From assembly GCA_030549175.1 (NCBI GenBank), contig JAUKUA010000001.1:4774001-4838000 (forward strand): a DNA stretch of 64,000 nucleotides. The letters are read 5' to 3'. This DNA comes from Lasiosphaeris hirsuta. Lineage: Eukaryota > Ascomycota > Sordariomycetes > Sordariales > Lasiosphaeriaceae. The notes beneath the pieces were generated by a model. That model made no database searches. It was not told the origin of the DNA and saw only the letters and a program-made list of their open reading frames with translations. Made by a program: the position numbers and the translations under genes. Positions 32,663 through 46,000 of this stretch are shown here, piece after piece. Numbering within the stretch: position 1 is the stretch's first letter; every line of letters starts with the position of its first letter.

Positions 32663-34185
32663 TCACTGAGCAGCCGTTAGCACGCGGAAAAGGTCGGAAA
32701 CTGAACGGGGGAGAGGGGAACGCACCTGCATAGAACCCGGAGGACCCTGAGGAGGGTTGCCAGCGAAGTGCTGAGGACCATAAGGACCAACCGGAGCGCC
32801 GCCGTGAGGGGGCATGCCGCCACCCAGGTAGTGCGGCGGAGGAGGCGCGGGGCGGTACGGGGTACCAACGCCAGAGTTGTTCTGCGATCTGCCCCATGAG
32901 AGGCGGACGCGAGAGTTACCTATGGGGTAGCCCTGCATCTGATTAATAGCCATCTCGGCTGCGTGGCGATGCACAAACTGGACGAAACCGCAACCCTTGC
33001 CGGGAGGGATCTTGACGTAGGTGATGTCTCCAAAACCCTGGAAAAACGAACGGAGCTCATCCTCAGTGACGTAGCCGGAGAGGCCACCGACAAAGACAGT
33101 CGTATTGTTGGGATCAGTGAACTGATTCATCGGCTGCATGGGGTTGAAATTGCCTTGGTTGTAAAACTGGGGAGGAACCGGCCAACCCATCGGTCCAGCG
33201 TGACCTGCGACAGGCGGAGCCATCTGGCTGGGAGCACCGTGACCATGTCCATACTGGTGCGATCTGCTCGAGGTTAGCACACATTCTTGAGAAGAAATCA
33301 ATGAGGGAAGAAACATACCTCGTCTTGGGAGTCGCGGTCGAAATGCGCATGGGGCGATTGCCGCAGTAAACACCTTGCATCTCGACGAGCGCGCGCTGCT
33401 GGTCGCTCTCCTCGCTGAAGCGCACAAAGCCATAGCCACGCGACTGGCCTGTCATCGCATCTGTCATGATTTTGGCGCTCTTGCACGAAGGGAATCGTGA
33501 CTGGAAAAGAGAGACCAGCACGAACTCATTAACCTCGGGTCCGAGATCTCCAACGAAGATGCTAAATTCGGGGCCGCGATCGTCGCTGGGAAGAGACGTC
33601 AGAGACATATCGTAGAGGGGGGCGGGAGAGAAGCGACGTGGCTGGAGGACTGGGGGATGAATGAGGGGAGGGCTGTTGGTGAAACGGAGCAGGCAACTTA
33701 CCGACGATCGACCAATCCACCGCCGGACGCCCAGTTCAGCTTGAAGACGCGTGACGAGTTGGGAACAGGAGTTCCGGTGAGACCAAGGGCTTTCTGAGCA
33801 GCCTCGGGAGTGTTGAATTCGATGAAGCAATAGCCCGCGTTTCTGGGAAAACCTGTCAGAATTCTGGTCAAGATAGCATGTGGGAGAACTTACCCAGAGT
33901 TCCGGTCGCGAATGACCTTGACCTGAACATTCTCGCCGAGGACCGTTGAGAAGATGTTTTTGACGAAATTCTCGTCCATCCAGCCCTCCATCTCACCCAT
34001 CCTAGATAGCAAGGTTAGGCAGGTCGCTGGGGGAGAACGCCTCAAACTGTGACTTACCACAGGGTCTTTGCAGCCTCGCCTGATGAAGGCATCGAGCCGG
34101 TGGCCGAAAAGTTCTGGTCGCCAGAACCATTCATGTTGGCGCCGTTGTTTGCGCCCGGCGCGCCTGCTGTGGGATACTCTGCCAT
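32663..34185 (-). CDS. triple-RRM RNA-binding protein (Nam8/Csx1/TIA-1-like)
   Basis: Coding exons on the minus strand are 34185-34058, 34001-33894, 33842-33702, 33585-33319 and 33263-32726, plus a stop-only exon 32665-32663; this gives 394 residues. RRM1 runs from LWMGEMEGWMDENFVKNIF to NAGYCFIEF. RRM2 has FSIFVGDLGPEVNEF and the RNP1 GQSRGYGFVRF. RRM3 has TTVFVGGLSGYVTEDEL and KGCGFVQF. The tail is Gly/Pro-rich (APPPPHYLGGGMPPHGG). Order and sequence match fungal Nam8/Csx1-type proteins, which act in 5' splice-site choice with U1 snRNP or in stress-mRNA stability; which role applies here is inference. The last intron (32666-32725) is 60 nt, has no stop, and lies directly before TGA, so retention adds 20 residues with the same stop. 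Confidence 0.94.
32666..32725 (-). other. 60-nt in-frame intron directly before the stop codon
   Basis: Minus strand: CAG|GTGCGT donor, GCTAAC branch site, CTCAG acceptor, followed at once by TGA. Length is 3n and it has no internal stop; retention yields VRSPLPRSVSDLFRVLTAAQ at the C terminus. Confidence 0.7.
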
Positions 34186-35300
34186 TGCTATCCGATAGTC
34201 AGTATATATGTATGGAGATGAGGAGAGAGTGTGGAAAGAGAGGGGGTATGATAAAAGAGGGTAGAGGGGAGAAGGGAGGATAGAAGGGAGGATAGAAGGG
34301 AGAAGGGAAAGAGAGAATGGTTAAAGATGGGAGAAAGTAGAAGAAGAAAGGTTGGTTGGTTGGTTGGTCAAGAAAGGAAGGTTGATAGATAGGTCGTGCC
34401 TTCCGTTAAATCAAAGAAACCTGAAAGCTGAAACAAGCATTGGAGGAAATGCTTATGACGGGCTTTTAGATGGTTTTTTTAAAATGAAATTGATATTCCA
34501 TGACTTGAGGGAAGGTACGCGGGGCTCCCGCCGGGTCTATCTGGGTTTTGGGAGGGCGGGGGGATAGTGATTTTCGTCGGATCTTTTCCGCGAAAACAGT
34601 ATTCGATAATGTAAAGGGGAAACCAGGGAAATTTGAAACTTACCGAAGAAAATAGTGAAGATGGTATCTTCGAAGCTTGTCGATGTTGTACTGGTACTAG
34701 ACGAAGGAGAATCTGGAGATGGTATCAGTGGTATGTCTGAGATTGCAGTGTGTGAGGCTTAGAGGCTAAGTGGTGGGTGGTGTTGGGGCTGGGGATGTGT
34801 CTCCAGTGGGATGTCAGATGGGGCTTGGTGGCTTGGGAGCCAGGTGCGCTCAAGGGAGATAAAAAGGTATAGGCTGTTCGCAATAGCGGGATCTTTTGGC
34901 ACCTCGTGGTGCAAACAGCGCAAAGAGTCTGAGATGTCAACAGTACGGAATTCTAGGCACTCAAAATCCCGTCCTGAACATCCCAGGCAGTAAATGCCCC
35001 AAACAGCTCCAAACAGCTGTGAGCAGCCAAAATTCAGGCCTTGTAGACACCAGAAGGCAGAAGCCGCTAGATAATGCTAACATACCAAAAGCCTGCCGCG
35101 CAACAAAAACACGAGAGCAAGGGTGTGTGAATGTGATATTTGCTGGAGCAGCAAACTCCGAAGGGGAATGCCTGCAAGAGGTGTACTCACAGTATTTTCT
35201 GGTTTTGGGATCGGACCTCAGGGTTGTTGGAGAGATCTGGTGATCGTTAGTGGAAAGTGGGAAGGTTGAGGTTGTGATAATGGCGAAGGAAAGAAAATAA
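34186..35300. other. promoter and 5' leader of the RRM protein gene
   Basis: No coding signal. On the minus strand a strong donor (TTCG|GTAAGTTTC, at 34643) pairs with the acceptor GGATAG at 34188, two bases before the ATG, and with CTGAC as branch site. A 456-nt 5' UTR intron is therefore likely. Purine/pyrimidine-rich tracts fill 34.2-34.4 kb. Confidence 0.5.
34188..34643 (-). other. predicted 5' UTR intron of the RRM protein gene
   Basis: Donor GTAAGTTTC and acceptor CTGACTATCGGATAG|CAATGG; unusually long for this genome's introns, as leader introns often are. Confidence 0.45.
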
Positions 35301-38300
35301 ACAGGTCTTGACGCCGCAAGAGCTGGCGGGCTCTCCTCAGCGCAGCGGCCCAAGCTTTGACGCCTGCGGCGAGCCCAAGTATTCAGAAAGAGAAGTGGCC
35401 CTTCAGTCAGCTCAACGAGTGCCACGGGCAACCTCAAATGGGACGGGGACCAGAGAAATATCATGGATACCAAAGGGTGTCATGTTGGGAGTGAGAATCC
35501 AGGGCCAGAGTGCACGGGTGAGGACAGGTCTCGAGAGTCTCTTGATGCAACCAATCCGAGCCATGAGCGTAAGGTTGGAGCATTCGTGAGCACAATGAAC
35601 ACCCAAGTCCAAACACCCGAAAGCCCAAACGCCGGCATGGGAGTTATTGAAGAGCAAATATTAGTCGGGAAGGCACTCGCGAGACCCAACGCATCTGATG
35701 AAAGTATCTTTCGAGCAGGACCCTGCGAACAGGAAAACAAACAAAAGGTCAACTGACCTCAAATCAGGATGGAACCCAACCAAGCGTATCAAAAGGTGCG
35801 GGGAACAGTGGTTTCGAGCAAGTTCAGCTGGTTATTTCCTCTGAAGGACCCGGAGATGTGTTCTTGAAGCGAGTGAATACGAGTGCACATGAAAAGGAAC
35901 TTCTGGGATCTTTGAGGACAGAGACTGTCCATGCCCAGGAGCACACCGGCGTGATGGAATGAAACGCAAAGAAAGTCACAAGCTAACGGAGGACGAAGAA
36001 AACGAGGATACACACCTAGCTTTAAGTTTGCAAGCTTTGAATGAAGATTCTGAAAGTGACCTAAACCCGGTGGTTCCAATGGTCAGTGAAAGACTCGATC
36101 CCGCATGGTCAAGGGGTAGGTAGTATGGTAGGAAGGCAATGTTGCTGACTGAAGGAAACCCGGAATAACATAATCCACGTGGTGTACCTAGGGTGACTGA
36201 GCTCTCGGACAAGCAGAATGAACTGACTCGTCGCCCCAGGAAAACAGCAGTGTTGATCAAAGTGTCCCTTGAAGGGCCGATAAACCAACAGGCAATGGAC
36301 AGGGTTGACACAATAGACAACAAAAGGTGTCGACGCCCGGGGACACCTGTACTAGGGATGACGGTTGAATCGAGAACCGTATCATGAATGATGGGGTGAT
36401 AGTCAACGAAGCTGATCAACTTACCTAGAGTTCCTGTACCGATGAAGGGAGAAGAGGTATTGGAATGCAGGATTTGGGAAAAGGCGAGTTCTAATGAAGC
36501 AAATTAGCAAAGTTCACCAAAAGGCGCCGAGATGACCGTATCGGCAAGGGTAGTAACAGAGAAAACGGTTAAATGTTCAAAGGATGTGTATTCCAAAGGC
36601 GTGATAGTTGGACTCCATACTAGCCGAGCAGGGAATACACAGCTAATATGGGACCAAGTCGTGGTTTCAACGGGGTGGCAGAAACTTGTATTGTCTCCCG
36701 GCCGAATAACAGCTTCAAGAGTCGCCCGCCCATCCGCCCACCATCCCAAATACTGCACATCCCACCCAGTATATAGGGGCAAGACATGGAGGGACCACCA
36801 AGGACTAGGGGATCCGAAAGCCAAGGCAGACTTGCACTTCCGCCTAACGGAACCGGTATCTGTCAAGTGTCCAAGCAAGAGAGCTCCAGCGATTAAGCTG
36901 CCATGATGTGATGAGGATCCAAGCATAACCCTGTTGGTTGTATGCTCGGGATGTTGAAAGTATCCCGTAGCAAGTAGTCATATACAAGGGCGACCGCTTC
37001 CAGAGAATGAGAGATCATGCTTGGGTTATCGAAATATCCTTCAAGTTATGTCTCGGGCAAGTTGACTCTGAACATAGCTCATTGCCAATGACACGGGGGA
37101 CGGAGGAGTGGATAGAGTAAAATAAATAAAAAAGCGCGTTTCAACGCAACGTACCGATAAACCCTAGGGCAAAGCAGACGCCGGAACAACCGATTCGAAA
37201 ACGCTGAATCCTTCAGCTGATGGAGTACGCCGAAACGAGTTGCAGACCGTATCCAGATCCGAAGCAGGACTTTTGTTGCGAGAGCGACTCCTTCACGCCT
37301 TGAAACTCAAAGATCCCGATTCAAGGGATGTGAAAGAGACCGGAAGAAGGTAAATTTCGAGAATTAATATGTGAAGGCAAAATTGGTTCAGGGTGATGCG
37401 AAGGAAGCTGAAAGCCGAAGTGTTCGAACTTGATGAGCGTTCAAGACTGATGCCACACCAAAAGCAGCTGAGATACGGTCGAGATTATGAGTACTGCAAG
37501 ACCGATTCCGATAGCAAATGATAACCTATTCGCCAAAGTCAGTTACTGCACGCAAACAGGCTCACAACGCAACAATAAAATGATTTTGCAAGCGCAACGC
37601 AAAGCTTGAAAATAGTCCTGACGAGGATATCTTCCCAGCGCCGTAGCTTCCCGATCCCCCCAAGATCTACAAATCTGTCAAGGCAAACTCGAGCTTCAGA
37701 ATATGGTTGACAGTTCTCGCGAGCAAGAGGATTTCTGCCTGGACCTTTCGCAAGAAGCCAAAGCCAGCATAGAAGCTGACCCGTTCTTTGACCCGGGCAT
37801 GTTGGGGCCAACGAGGGAAGCGGCGGTATGTCGAAGCCGGGTAAAGCGACAATTGGGACGACGTCGACCCAATCCATTCGAGGGACGATGCACCCCAAGG
37901 GGGAGGGTTGGAACTGGATCCCGGTTGAATCTTCAGCGCTCTGTGCGTGCCATTCTTCTAGGAAGATGTTGGGTAGCCATGGGCTGCAGAGTGAAAGCCC
38001 AATGCAAAAAGGGAGCTTCGTCTGGCGAATTCAGACTCTCTGGAGTTGAGGGTTGTTGGAATCACCACAAAGAGCCAGTGTTGCCACAAAACATCGAAAA
38101 ACAGCCACAGCACGATCCCATGCCAAAAAGCGGACGTCAATCCCAAAACCCGAGCGGCCGTCTTCCCCGAATTTGCGCATTTTCAGAAGGACCAAGAAAG
38201 CGAAGCCATGGGACATAAGGGGTGGCCGGTACTGCGTATAGAGAGGACGGCGAGAGCGGACGAGCGTGGGAGGCGAGTGATGTCAAGAGCTTGAACCATC
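35300..38300. other. gene-free block with hydrophilic + strand frames
   Basis: Several + strand frames (35463-35756, 35770-35960, 36193-36387, 36532-36906, 37703-37870) read as charged, Ser/Glu-rich sequence but switch frame repeatedly. They have no starts, no domains and no GC3 bias. They may be a decayed gene or chance in purine-biased DNA. I cannot support a gene model. Confidence 0.35.
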
Positions 38301-41300
38301 CAACAATTGGCAAGCCAGTCTCGTGACAGTCGGCTGAAGATCCACAAATTCCCAAATATAGCGGGCCCAACAACCCATGTCGACATGCGATCGATACTGC
38401 GCCTGGTCGTTATTGAAGGGCATGATCGAGCGTTAGGCGGTATGATGGCAGCCGACATAGCTGTGGACTAGGCTCAACAACCTTCGGGAACCACGGACCT
38501 GGCGCCGTTGGTCGGCTCTTCACCCCATGCCTCATTCCTATACCAGCTGGCTCCCACAGACATAGCCGAGGCTTCTTGTCACAAAATGGCACGTTCCCCC
38601 ACGCTGCTTCGAGACCCCCTATGTCGGCCTGATCTTGGGATCTTATTCGACACAGTTGATATAGGGTTATTAGGAGCGTGGGAATTGTTATGACCTCAAA
38701 CAGGAGCGCGTGTAGCATCGATGTAGCTAATCGTAAAGGCGAAGTAGAGGGCGCGGCACTTAGCCTCTGCGCTCGGACGATCGGGGTGTTTTGTGCGACT
38801 CGGAATCGTGAGGCTTCGCGATGTAGAAAGGGGGCACCGGGCACTATAGGCTGCCTTGGAGACCACAGTCGCCAGGCCGATTCGATCCGGGGATGCCGCG
38901 CTGGGAGATGCGGGCGTTGGCGCGGACGGGCGCGGGCGCGGGCGCAGGCGCGAGCGCGTCGAGATGAACTTGTCGACCACATCCTCCAAGCCCCGATGCC
39001 ATCGCAGCCAGCAAAACGCAGCTCCAGTCACACACACACACAGGCACAGAGGCAAAAGTAAAAATCACAATTAAAGGAGAGCAGTAGCGACTCACTCTTG
39101 GGAGCACTAGGCAAGCACGGTGCCTTTTTGTCTTTCCAGGTAAGCGACGATTCCGTTTGAAACTCCCGCAAAAGCAGCTAAGGACTGGCGATAGAGACAG
39201 CCGTTGGAGAAAGCAGTCGGTTCGCTCTCGGAGGCAAACGCACGAGGTTGCGAGGTTTGCGCGCGAATTATGGGCCGGGTCGGGTCCAGGGATTGGGTCT
39301 AGGTAGACTGCTGGGAAGACTGGCGAGACTGACGAGACTGGCGAGATGCAAAAGCAAAGCCAACGGTGCGAGGGGACAACAACGGTAAAGGACACGCAAA
39401 AGTATGCTTGTGTGAAAGCGCAGCGCTACGATGGGAAAGAGAGAAAGATAGAGGAGAGCACACGACGTGCGCGGTGGAGGGGTAAAGAGAAGGAAAAGAG
39501 AGCGAAGCGATGGGCCGGTGGAGTGTGGTGCGAAGCAGGAGGGAAAGTAAAAAACTGGGAAAGCGCCGAGGGCCTCGACAAGAGAGCGAGCGAGAATTTG
39601 CCTGGCGAGTGGATTGGTGGGGAAAGCCCAACCCAGAAAAGAGCACCTGCGCACCTGGCTCAGCGCAATGATCGCGTCAATGGCCGATGGTCAGTGGCAC
39701 CTCCCCAGAACCCCAGCACCCCAGCACCCAACACCCTGGGCCAGTCCCCAGCGCCTCAGCGCCGCATCCACTGCTCCCGTGCAAGCAACTTCGGTTGATT
39801 TCCAACCCGCGCCGAGAATACACAGCATGCACGCATGTACGAATACACTTTGGTGACCCTCGCCCAACGCAATGCCCATGTGCGATATGTAAACATGTGG
39901 TGCCGCCAGCCTCGGGTGTGGATGTGCGCTCCGAGCCCCAGCAAAGCTTCAGTTGCAGCCCGCAGAGGAGAAGCCTGCTGTCGGCGCGAACCTTCGGCAG
40001 CGACACTCAACAACAGGGCCTCCCGGAGGAGCGCATCGACGCATCGACGCATCAACGACCGTCTCAACCAGAGCCAGTTCGCCAGGTTCAGCTTCCGACA
40101 TTCGTGATCTGTGTCGAGGCGCCGAAGCGACCCCAGCCCTGGCTACGCAGACCATGCAGCCATGCTACTGCGACCCAGTGTAGGCCGCTCTTGGGCAACG
40201 ATGCTCGTCGAGCCAAACCCGAGAGGTTCACCATCTCGTACGCTCCTAGACACACCCACAGCCGGCGTCTCCCCGTTGCAGGAAGGAGTACCTAGCACCA
40301 GGGGCAGCTCAATAAAAATAAAAATAAAACTAGCAGCCTGTGACCATGGTTTCTCCAGCCCAGACAGCAGTCAATACGCGGCCCCTGAAGATTAGAATAT
40401 CTGAGTTCATATAGAGTCGCTGTAGCCGGGGGGTTCAGGCGGCCCGCGAGGTCAGCACGGTGGTAATAGTGGAGGCACACCCGAGTCAACCTCCAGGAGA
40501 GCCGTCCCGAACAAACAAGGAGGCGAGCGGCGGGGAGCCCATGGAAGCCCTCGCTCGCTAAGTGGACCGCCAGGCATCCAAGATCGCGGAGTGGGGAAGC
40601 ACAAGAGTTGAGGAAAATTCTTTTGCGGCGTGTGGTGGAGCTGGAGGGCAGTGGTGAGAAGCCGAGGAAGCATATTGCCGTGCATCGTGCATCCCGCGTC
40701 CAAGTCACCGTGTGGAGTGCGGCTAAGAAGATACTGCGCCGGCTCTCGAGTCTCGGGTCCTAGTCCGTAGCGCCCAAACAAATGCGCACTTGTCTCAATA
40801 CCGCTGCATGGTTGAAGCTTCAACTTCGAAGAGCTCAGCTTCGCAGTGTGATCCCCGTCGGACCGATGACATGTTGCCCCCTGCCTTAGCAAGGAACACC
40901 TAGACCTTAGGCGGACGAACGGTGTTGGAACCGCCGGCGAAATATCTCGCCTTGGGCCGCATTATCCCCCTCATGAGCAGGCTCTTCGGCTTAGCTTCTG
41001 GACTGAGGTCTAGTCAACTTCTACTGGCAATAGCTACCATCCCTATCGTAAAGGGACGTTTCGAATGCCGGTCCACCAATTAGTGAAGGCTTAGAGGAGT
41101 AGGGCCTGTCACCCTCGGGAAGCTCGGTCGAAGACTGTTTTTGTGCAGGGTTGCAGGGTTGAGAAAAGGGGACCATTTTGTTTCGTTTCCCAGCGTTTCT
41201 GCCCTACGGAGATCGGCCCCATGGCAATTGACATATTCCAGGGGGCATTCATGCCACCAAACGAAAAGACTCCAACACTGTCGGCAGTCGCCCATCTCAA

Positions 41301-43400
41301 GTGCGCTGCTTAAAAGGACGGGCTGCAAAAAAAGGAGGAACCCGGCCAACACACCTCACCAGTCTTACGTCTCCCTCGGTCGCAATGTGCTGGCTGCCCC
41401 CGTTGCAACCTTCCCCAGATCTTGGTGGCGCCGGCCCCCCTGACGTCCGACGCCGAGCGAAATCCAAGAACTCCGCCCACGAAGAACATTCGTTTCCCAC
41501 ATGGCGACATGGCCCAGAGTGCACATGCACATTCGGACAAGCAACAACGGTTCTTGGACGAGGGCGCGGCGACAGCTGTGAAGACAAGACCCGGAAGCAA
41601 GAGGCGGGCGGAAGGACGGAAAAGCAAGACGATGACGAGGAGAAACAAGCGAAGAGGCGGCGGATATATACAAGCCCACAAACCCGGATCGGCGAATGGC
41701 ATCAGACAACGGCATCAATCACAGGCAAGGGAGGCTAAACTCATCCACTTGGTGCCAATTTGCTCCCCCAGAACTCCTCTGATGGCCGGTTTCAGTCGGG
41801 AGGGCGTGAAGTTTTAGGAGAGCAGAGAACAGAGGCGCAATCTAACGTGCACGGACTAGAAGCCCTCGAAAGCTTCCACTGGAGCCCTAGGTAGTGTTGA
41901 TAGGTGGCCTGCATTTGCGGAGGCTCCCCTGGCTACCCTGGCTCACTCGCTCCCTGCACAAACCTGACGCGACGACCCCCCTTGCCCCCCCCCCCCCTTT
42001 GTGTCAGCTCGGTTGTTTCGCGCTCTCGCACACACCTAAGGTACGCGTCCTCTGCCAACGTCATTGTGCGGGCGAATCAATCAAACCCGTGCGCTCTCCC
42101 TCCCGCCTGGGAGATATATTGCGCAGCTTCTCTCGGGTGTAGGACGTGTTGCCTCGGCCTCCACGGTCTGATAGCCGAGCAGCTCAGGAGGCTGCGCGCC
42201 CTGTTCACTCGACGGAGCGTTGGCCGTTCGATGCGGATCCCACCCGACAGCACATGCACACCATTGCGGTGACTTGCATAGCTCAGCCAAGAACGCCCAC
42301 CACGGCTGGACATCGGACGAGGTAAAAACGGGGCTTGAAGCGCTTTGGGCAGACAGACATTTCAAAATCAATGGACATTGTCAGGCGGCCATTATTCAGG
42401 TGCCCCGAGCCAGCCCAAGGACAGGTTCCACGTGGGAATTTTTGGTCGCCATCTCCCGTCATCGGCTTCGGGCGAGGGGGATTTTCTCGCATCTCCTTTC
42501 TCCTGTACCACATGGCATTTGCATTGTGCTCATCTCCCGCGAAATCTCCCCCGCAGACGGCCAACCCAACTGCTGGAATCATGCGGATCGACGCGACCCC
42601 TGCCAATAGGATCGGGCCCCTCGGCGTCATTCCTTTTTGGACTTTTCTCACGAGAGCTTCACCAGACACCGACAATGTGCGGGCAGCAGAAGCAAAACCG
42701 GTGTTGTTGTTGAGAGGTGAGATGTTTCTTCACATCTGCGCAGGCATTCTATCGCAGAATTCCAAGGCCCTTCCATGCGCGTTGCGAGTCAGTCAAGACT
42801 AGTTGAGGAGTCCCCGGCGTTATGTATCCTCGAGGGGCGTGACCCTATGAGGTACTTTGGGCTCCCCCCCCAAGACATGATGCATCACCTCAGGCCTCGC
42901 TCTATTGGCTTTTTCGCACCTAACATGCAGGTTCTGTGCACCATGTACCTACCCATCCGGTTTCCGCACGTAAGGCTCATATGAGGTTCGTGCCCGCAGC
43001 CAGCGAGTGCCGCGATCTCACCAAGACGTAGGTAGATGGCATACATGTGTAATTGGGTTTCAGATAAGCGCTGATGACGCTGGCAAATAACACGCAGCTT
43101 TGAAAGCTCGCACGTGCTGAGACATAACCCCTGGCGGACCACGCCCGGATCAGCTCTCTCGGCAACCAGAGCCGGGTTGTGGTTGTGAGAGCAGCCCCAG
43201 TGTGACCCTTGGCACCATCCAAGCCGGCGTCTTAGGTCAGCCCTGCTCAGAGGCCACTGCCGGCGTAGGGCGCCGGAGCTGTACGCGTACGCTAGGTGGA
43301 CATCAAACGGCACAGTCCACAGGTTCTAGAGGCTCAGGGGGCTAGACCGCACCGCGATCGAGGACGGTTCGATGCCTACCTACCTCTAGGTAGGCCGAAT
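38301..43400. other. gene-free block
   Basis: I see no supportable gene. Small repeats occur: a GCGGGC-rich stretch near 38930-38960, a (CA) run near 39029-39042, GCATCGAC units near 40026-40050, and a C-run near 41986-41998. Frames up to about 200 codons overlap on both strands without motifs. Confidence 0.45.
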
Positions 43401-46000
43401 TCCTCAGCATCGATGCCCGGCCATCCGCGCGTCCCGGGCGTCGGTTGATCCCCGAGGCTCCCGCTCATTAACACGGTTTCCCAGACATACTTGGGTCGCC
43501 GACCTCTGGCCGTGAGTTGTGATGTGTGTCGGTAGGGTTAAAGGCCCACAACGGCAACTGTGGAGTCGAGCTCGCTGTTCACACTCTGTGTGTTTACGCT
43601 CTGTGATACTTTACGTAACGTGACAATGGGAGCGGTTCGGCTATGAGGTACCCAGGTGGATATAGCATCCCTGGTTAAGAAGGGAGGGTTGTGTGTGTGT
43701 TATGTAACTTCCTGCCGCGGGCCATGTTCCCGCTCAGCAGCAGCGACCAGTTGTCTCGCCCCCAGAGAGTTTAGAGAGCCAATCCTGAACTCATTACACC
43801 CGGGCACCGCCTGCAGTCATCATCAACCTTCTTCTGTCTGCGGGGTTTATGTGCTGCCATCACCCCATCACCATCCGCAGCATTGGAGGGTCGGAAAGAA
43901 GATTGGTGGGCTCAGGGCTATCTAAGTTGCAGTAGCGTACCAGCCTTCGTATGCCCCCCTTTCCGTCTTTGAGTTTGGCCACGAAGTCAATATGACGCTT
44001 GACGGCGTGATTGGCCCGTACAAAGTGTGTGTGTGTACCCCGGTGCTATGCGGCCCGGGGCTGAACTCCTAGTCTAGATTCTCGTCCAGTACGAGGCATG
44101 CCACAGCCGTCCACGCTTCTCCCTGCCGCTATCCTTCCTATTAGGGACCAGGGGTGCCGCAATCGACCCGCCCTCGGAGAAAATAGGCAACCTTATCTGC
44201 CGTCTCGCTTGACTTACTTTTGCAGACTCGAAATGGTATCTCTTAGGGAACGTATATCAGCATGGGGCATTGACTCGGTGGGTTTATGGCGTCGTCACAG
44301 CGGTAAGCGTCACGGCTTTGAGCACATGCTGAGTCCTAGTATTCTGGAGCATTCGTGTGCTAAGATTCATGGCAATCAGGGAGTGTGTATGGCTCCGTTG
44401 CTGCGGAGTAGCTGTTGCGCAAGAGGTCGAAGCACCTGCGTGATAACAGAAGCTAGCATATCTGCTTGCACTGAGTGAATTGGTGGGTCCGCCGCAACGA
44501 CAGGGAGCTTCGAGTCCTCAACAACACCCGTTGGTGTATGTAAGCACTGGGCCGAGGACAGAGCCAAGTGGCGAACCCCGGGCCAGCAGCAATGCATGTG
44601 GTTGGGTCTGGGAGCAGGGAGAGTCGTGGCTAAAGCCATCCTCGGCAATGTCTTCCATATGCTTGTCGGTGGGTAGGGAAGGCATTCGGCCTTCGTGTCC
44701 AAGACTTGGATAGGCTGTTGCGAGATCTGCCGCCGATGAGCTGTAGTAGTACATGGCAGGACTCTCGCTCTTGAAATCCACTGCAGTCTAATTAAGCTTT
44801 TCCTGCGTGGTTGTGCCGTCCATTTCAATGTTTCGATTTCGCCAGGTTAGGTTGAGCCTTCAGCTCCCGTCTCAGACAGCGGGCACTCAATGGAACAAAG
44901 ATCTGCAGCATTACTTCCATCAGGTCTCGGGCTGCTGCTTGTTTCTTTCAGAGCTTGTCTGGGTACTGTCAGCCGGGGGACAGGCCTGCATACATACTGC
45001 GGGAAGTTGCTTTCCAGGTGCATTCTATGTCGGGAAAGTGCCCACCTCAAAGGCGGGAACCGTAGGAACACCGGGCCCATGCCCGTGCTCGTCTATTCCT
45101 TCTCATTCAGACTGGGACTCCTATCATTGCTGGAACTCGTGTTGCATCGAACATGTCTGTTTCGGTGCAATATACAGGCGCCGTGGGCTCAACTCCATCA
45201 CACATCGCTCAGCATCAGCGACATCATCCGGATTCCAGGCAGAAGCTGCTTTTATTTCGGGCCAAAGGCTGCTGGGATTCTGGGAAAAGGGATCAGGGGT
45301 CGAAACCTTAGCTTTCAAACTTGACGATATCTTTCCCACACCAGCCGCAGCTTGAGAGAATATATCCCCCCTAGCCATTACCTCAATAATAGCGCGAGTG
45401 CGAACGGGTCTTCCGTCTTTCCAGAACATTTCCTCCTTCGGCTCAGACGGGGCAATCGCTGGCAATAGTACCAAAACAGCCTGAGCCTCATGACGGCAGC
45501 CAGCTGAGACGGATTCGGAAATTTTACAGGCTGAAATCCTCAGCCGCTGGGCTTTTGTTACCCGGTCAGAAGAAAGAATTCACGGAATCCAAAGATTTGC
45601 AGAAGATCAATTTGGGCGGCATTGATCTTGATACGATTTGTTCATCCGAAACACAGGTTCAATCAATGACTGCATTTCATCCAGGGGAAACAAGAGACGA
45701 TGTCTTGGCAAGGGGGGAAGAATCGGCTAGACACGTCGCCGTCCCTGAGGGCAGCTTACACCTTGTGATTGAGGGGATAGCATGGAATCACGTAGAAGCT
45801 TTGTGGAAGCAAATAGAAGCACTTTAAATGCTCCTACTGGCTGTGGTTGAGCTAGGCCTGCACGCATCCCTAAGCCGGTCAAGGTCTTTTTTGATAACCC
45901 CCCCCCCCCCCCCCCCAAACATCTGATTAGGTTGGCCTTGCATATTTTCTTCAAACCACCGAGCCCGATTAATCTTGGACGGAACACTCAAAGCTTAGCC
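43401..46000. other. gene-free block with C19 tract
   Basis: No supportable gene. Overlapping frames on both strands at 44.8-45.5 kb are long but antisense to each other and have no domain. A C19 homopolymer lies at 45898-45916. Confidence 0.45.

Noticed and set aside
36416..36440. Donor-like sequence similar to exon 2 end of the RRM gene (33885-33900), suggesting a duplicated exon
   Set aside because: Similarity is limited to about 17 bp around the splice consensus; flanks are unrelated.
37703..38218. 171-codon + strand frame starting MVDSSREQED
   Set aside because: Begins plausibly but soon becomes basic low-complexity sequence with no domain; kept only as part of the gene-free block.
44807..45355. 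182-codon + strand frame
   Set aside because: Overlapped by an equally open antisense frame (45124-45474), no motif, no GC3 bias.
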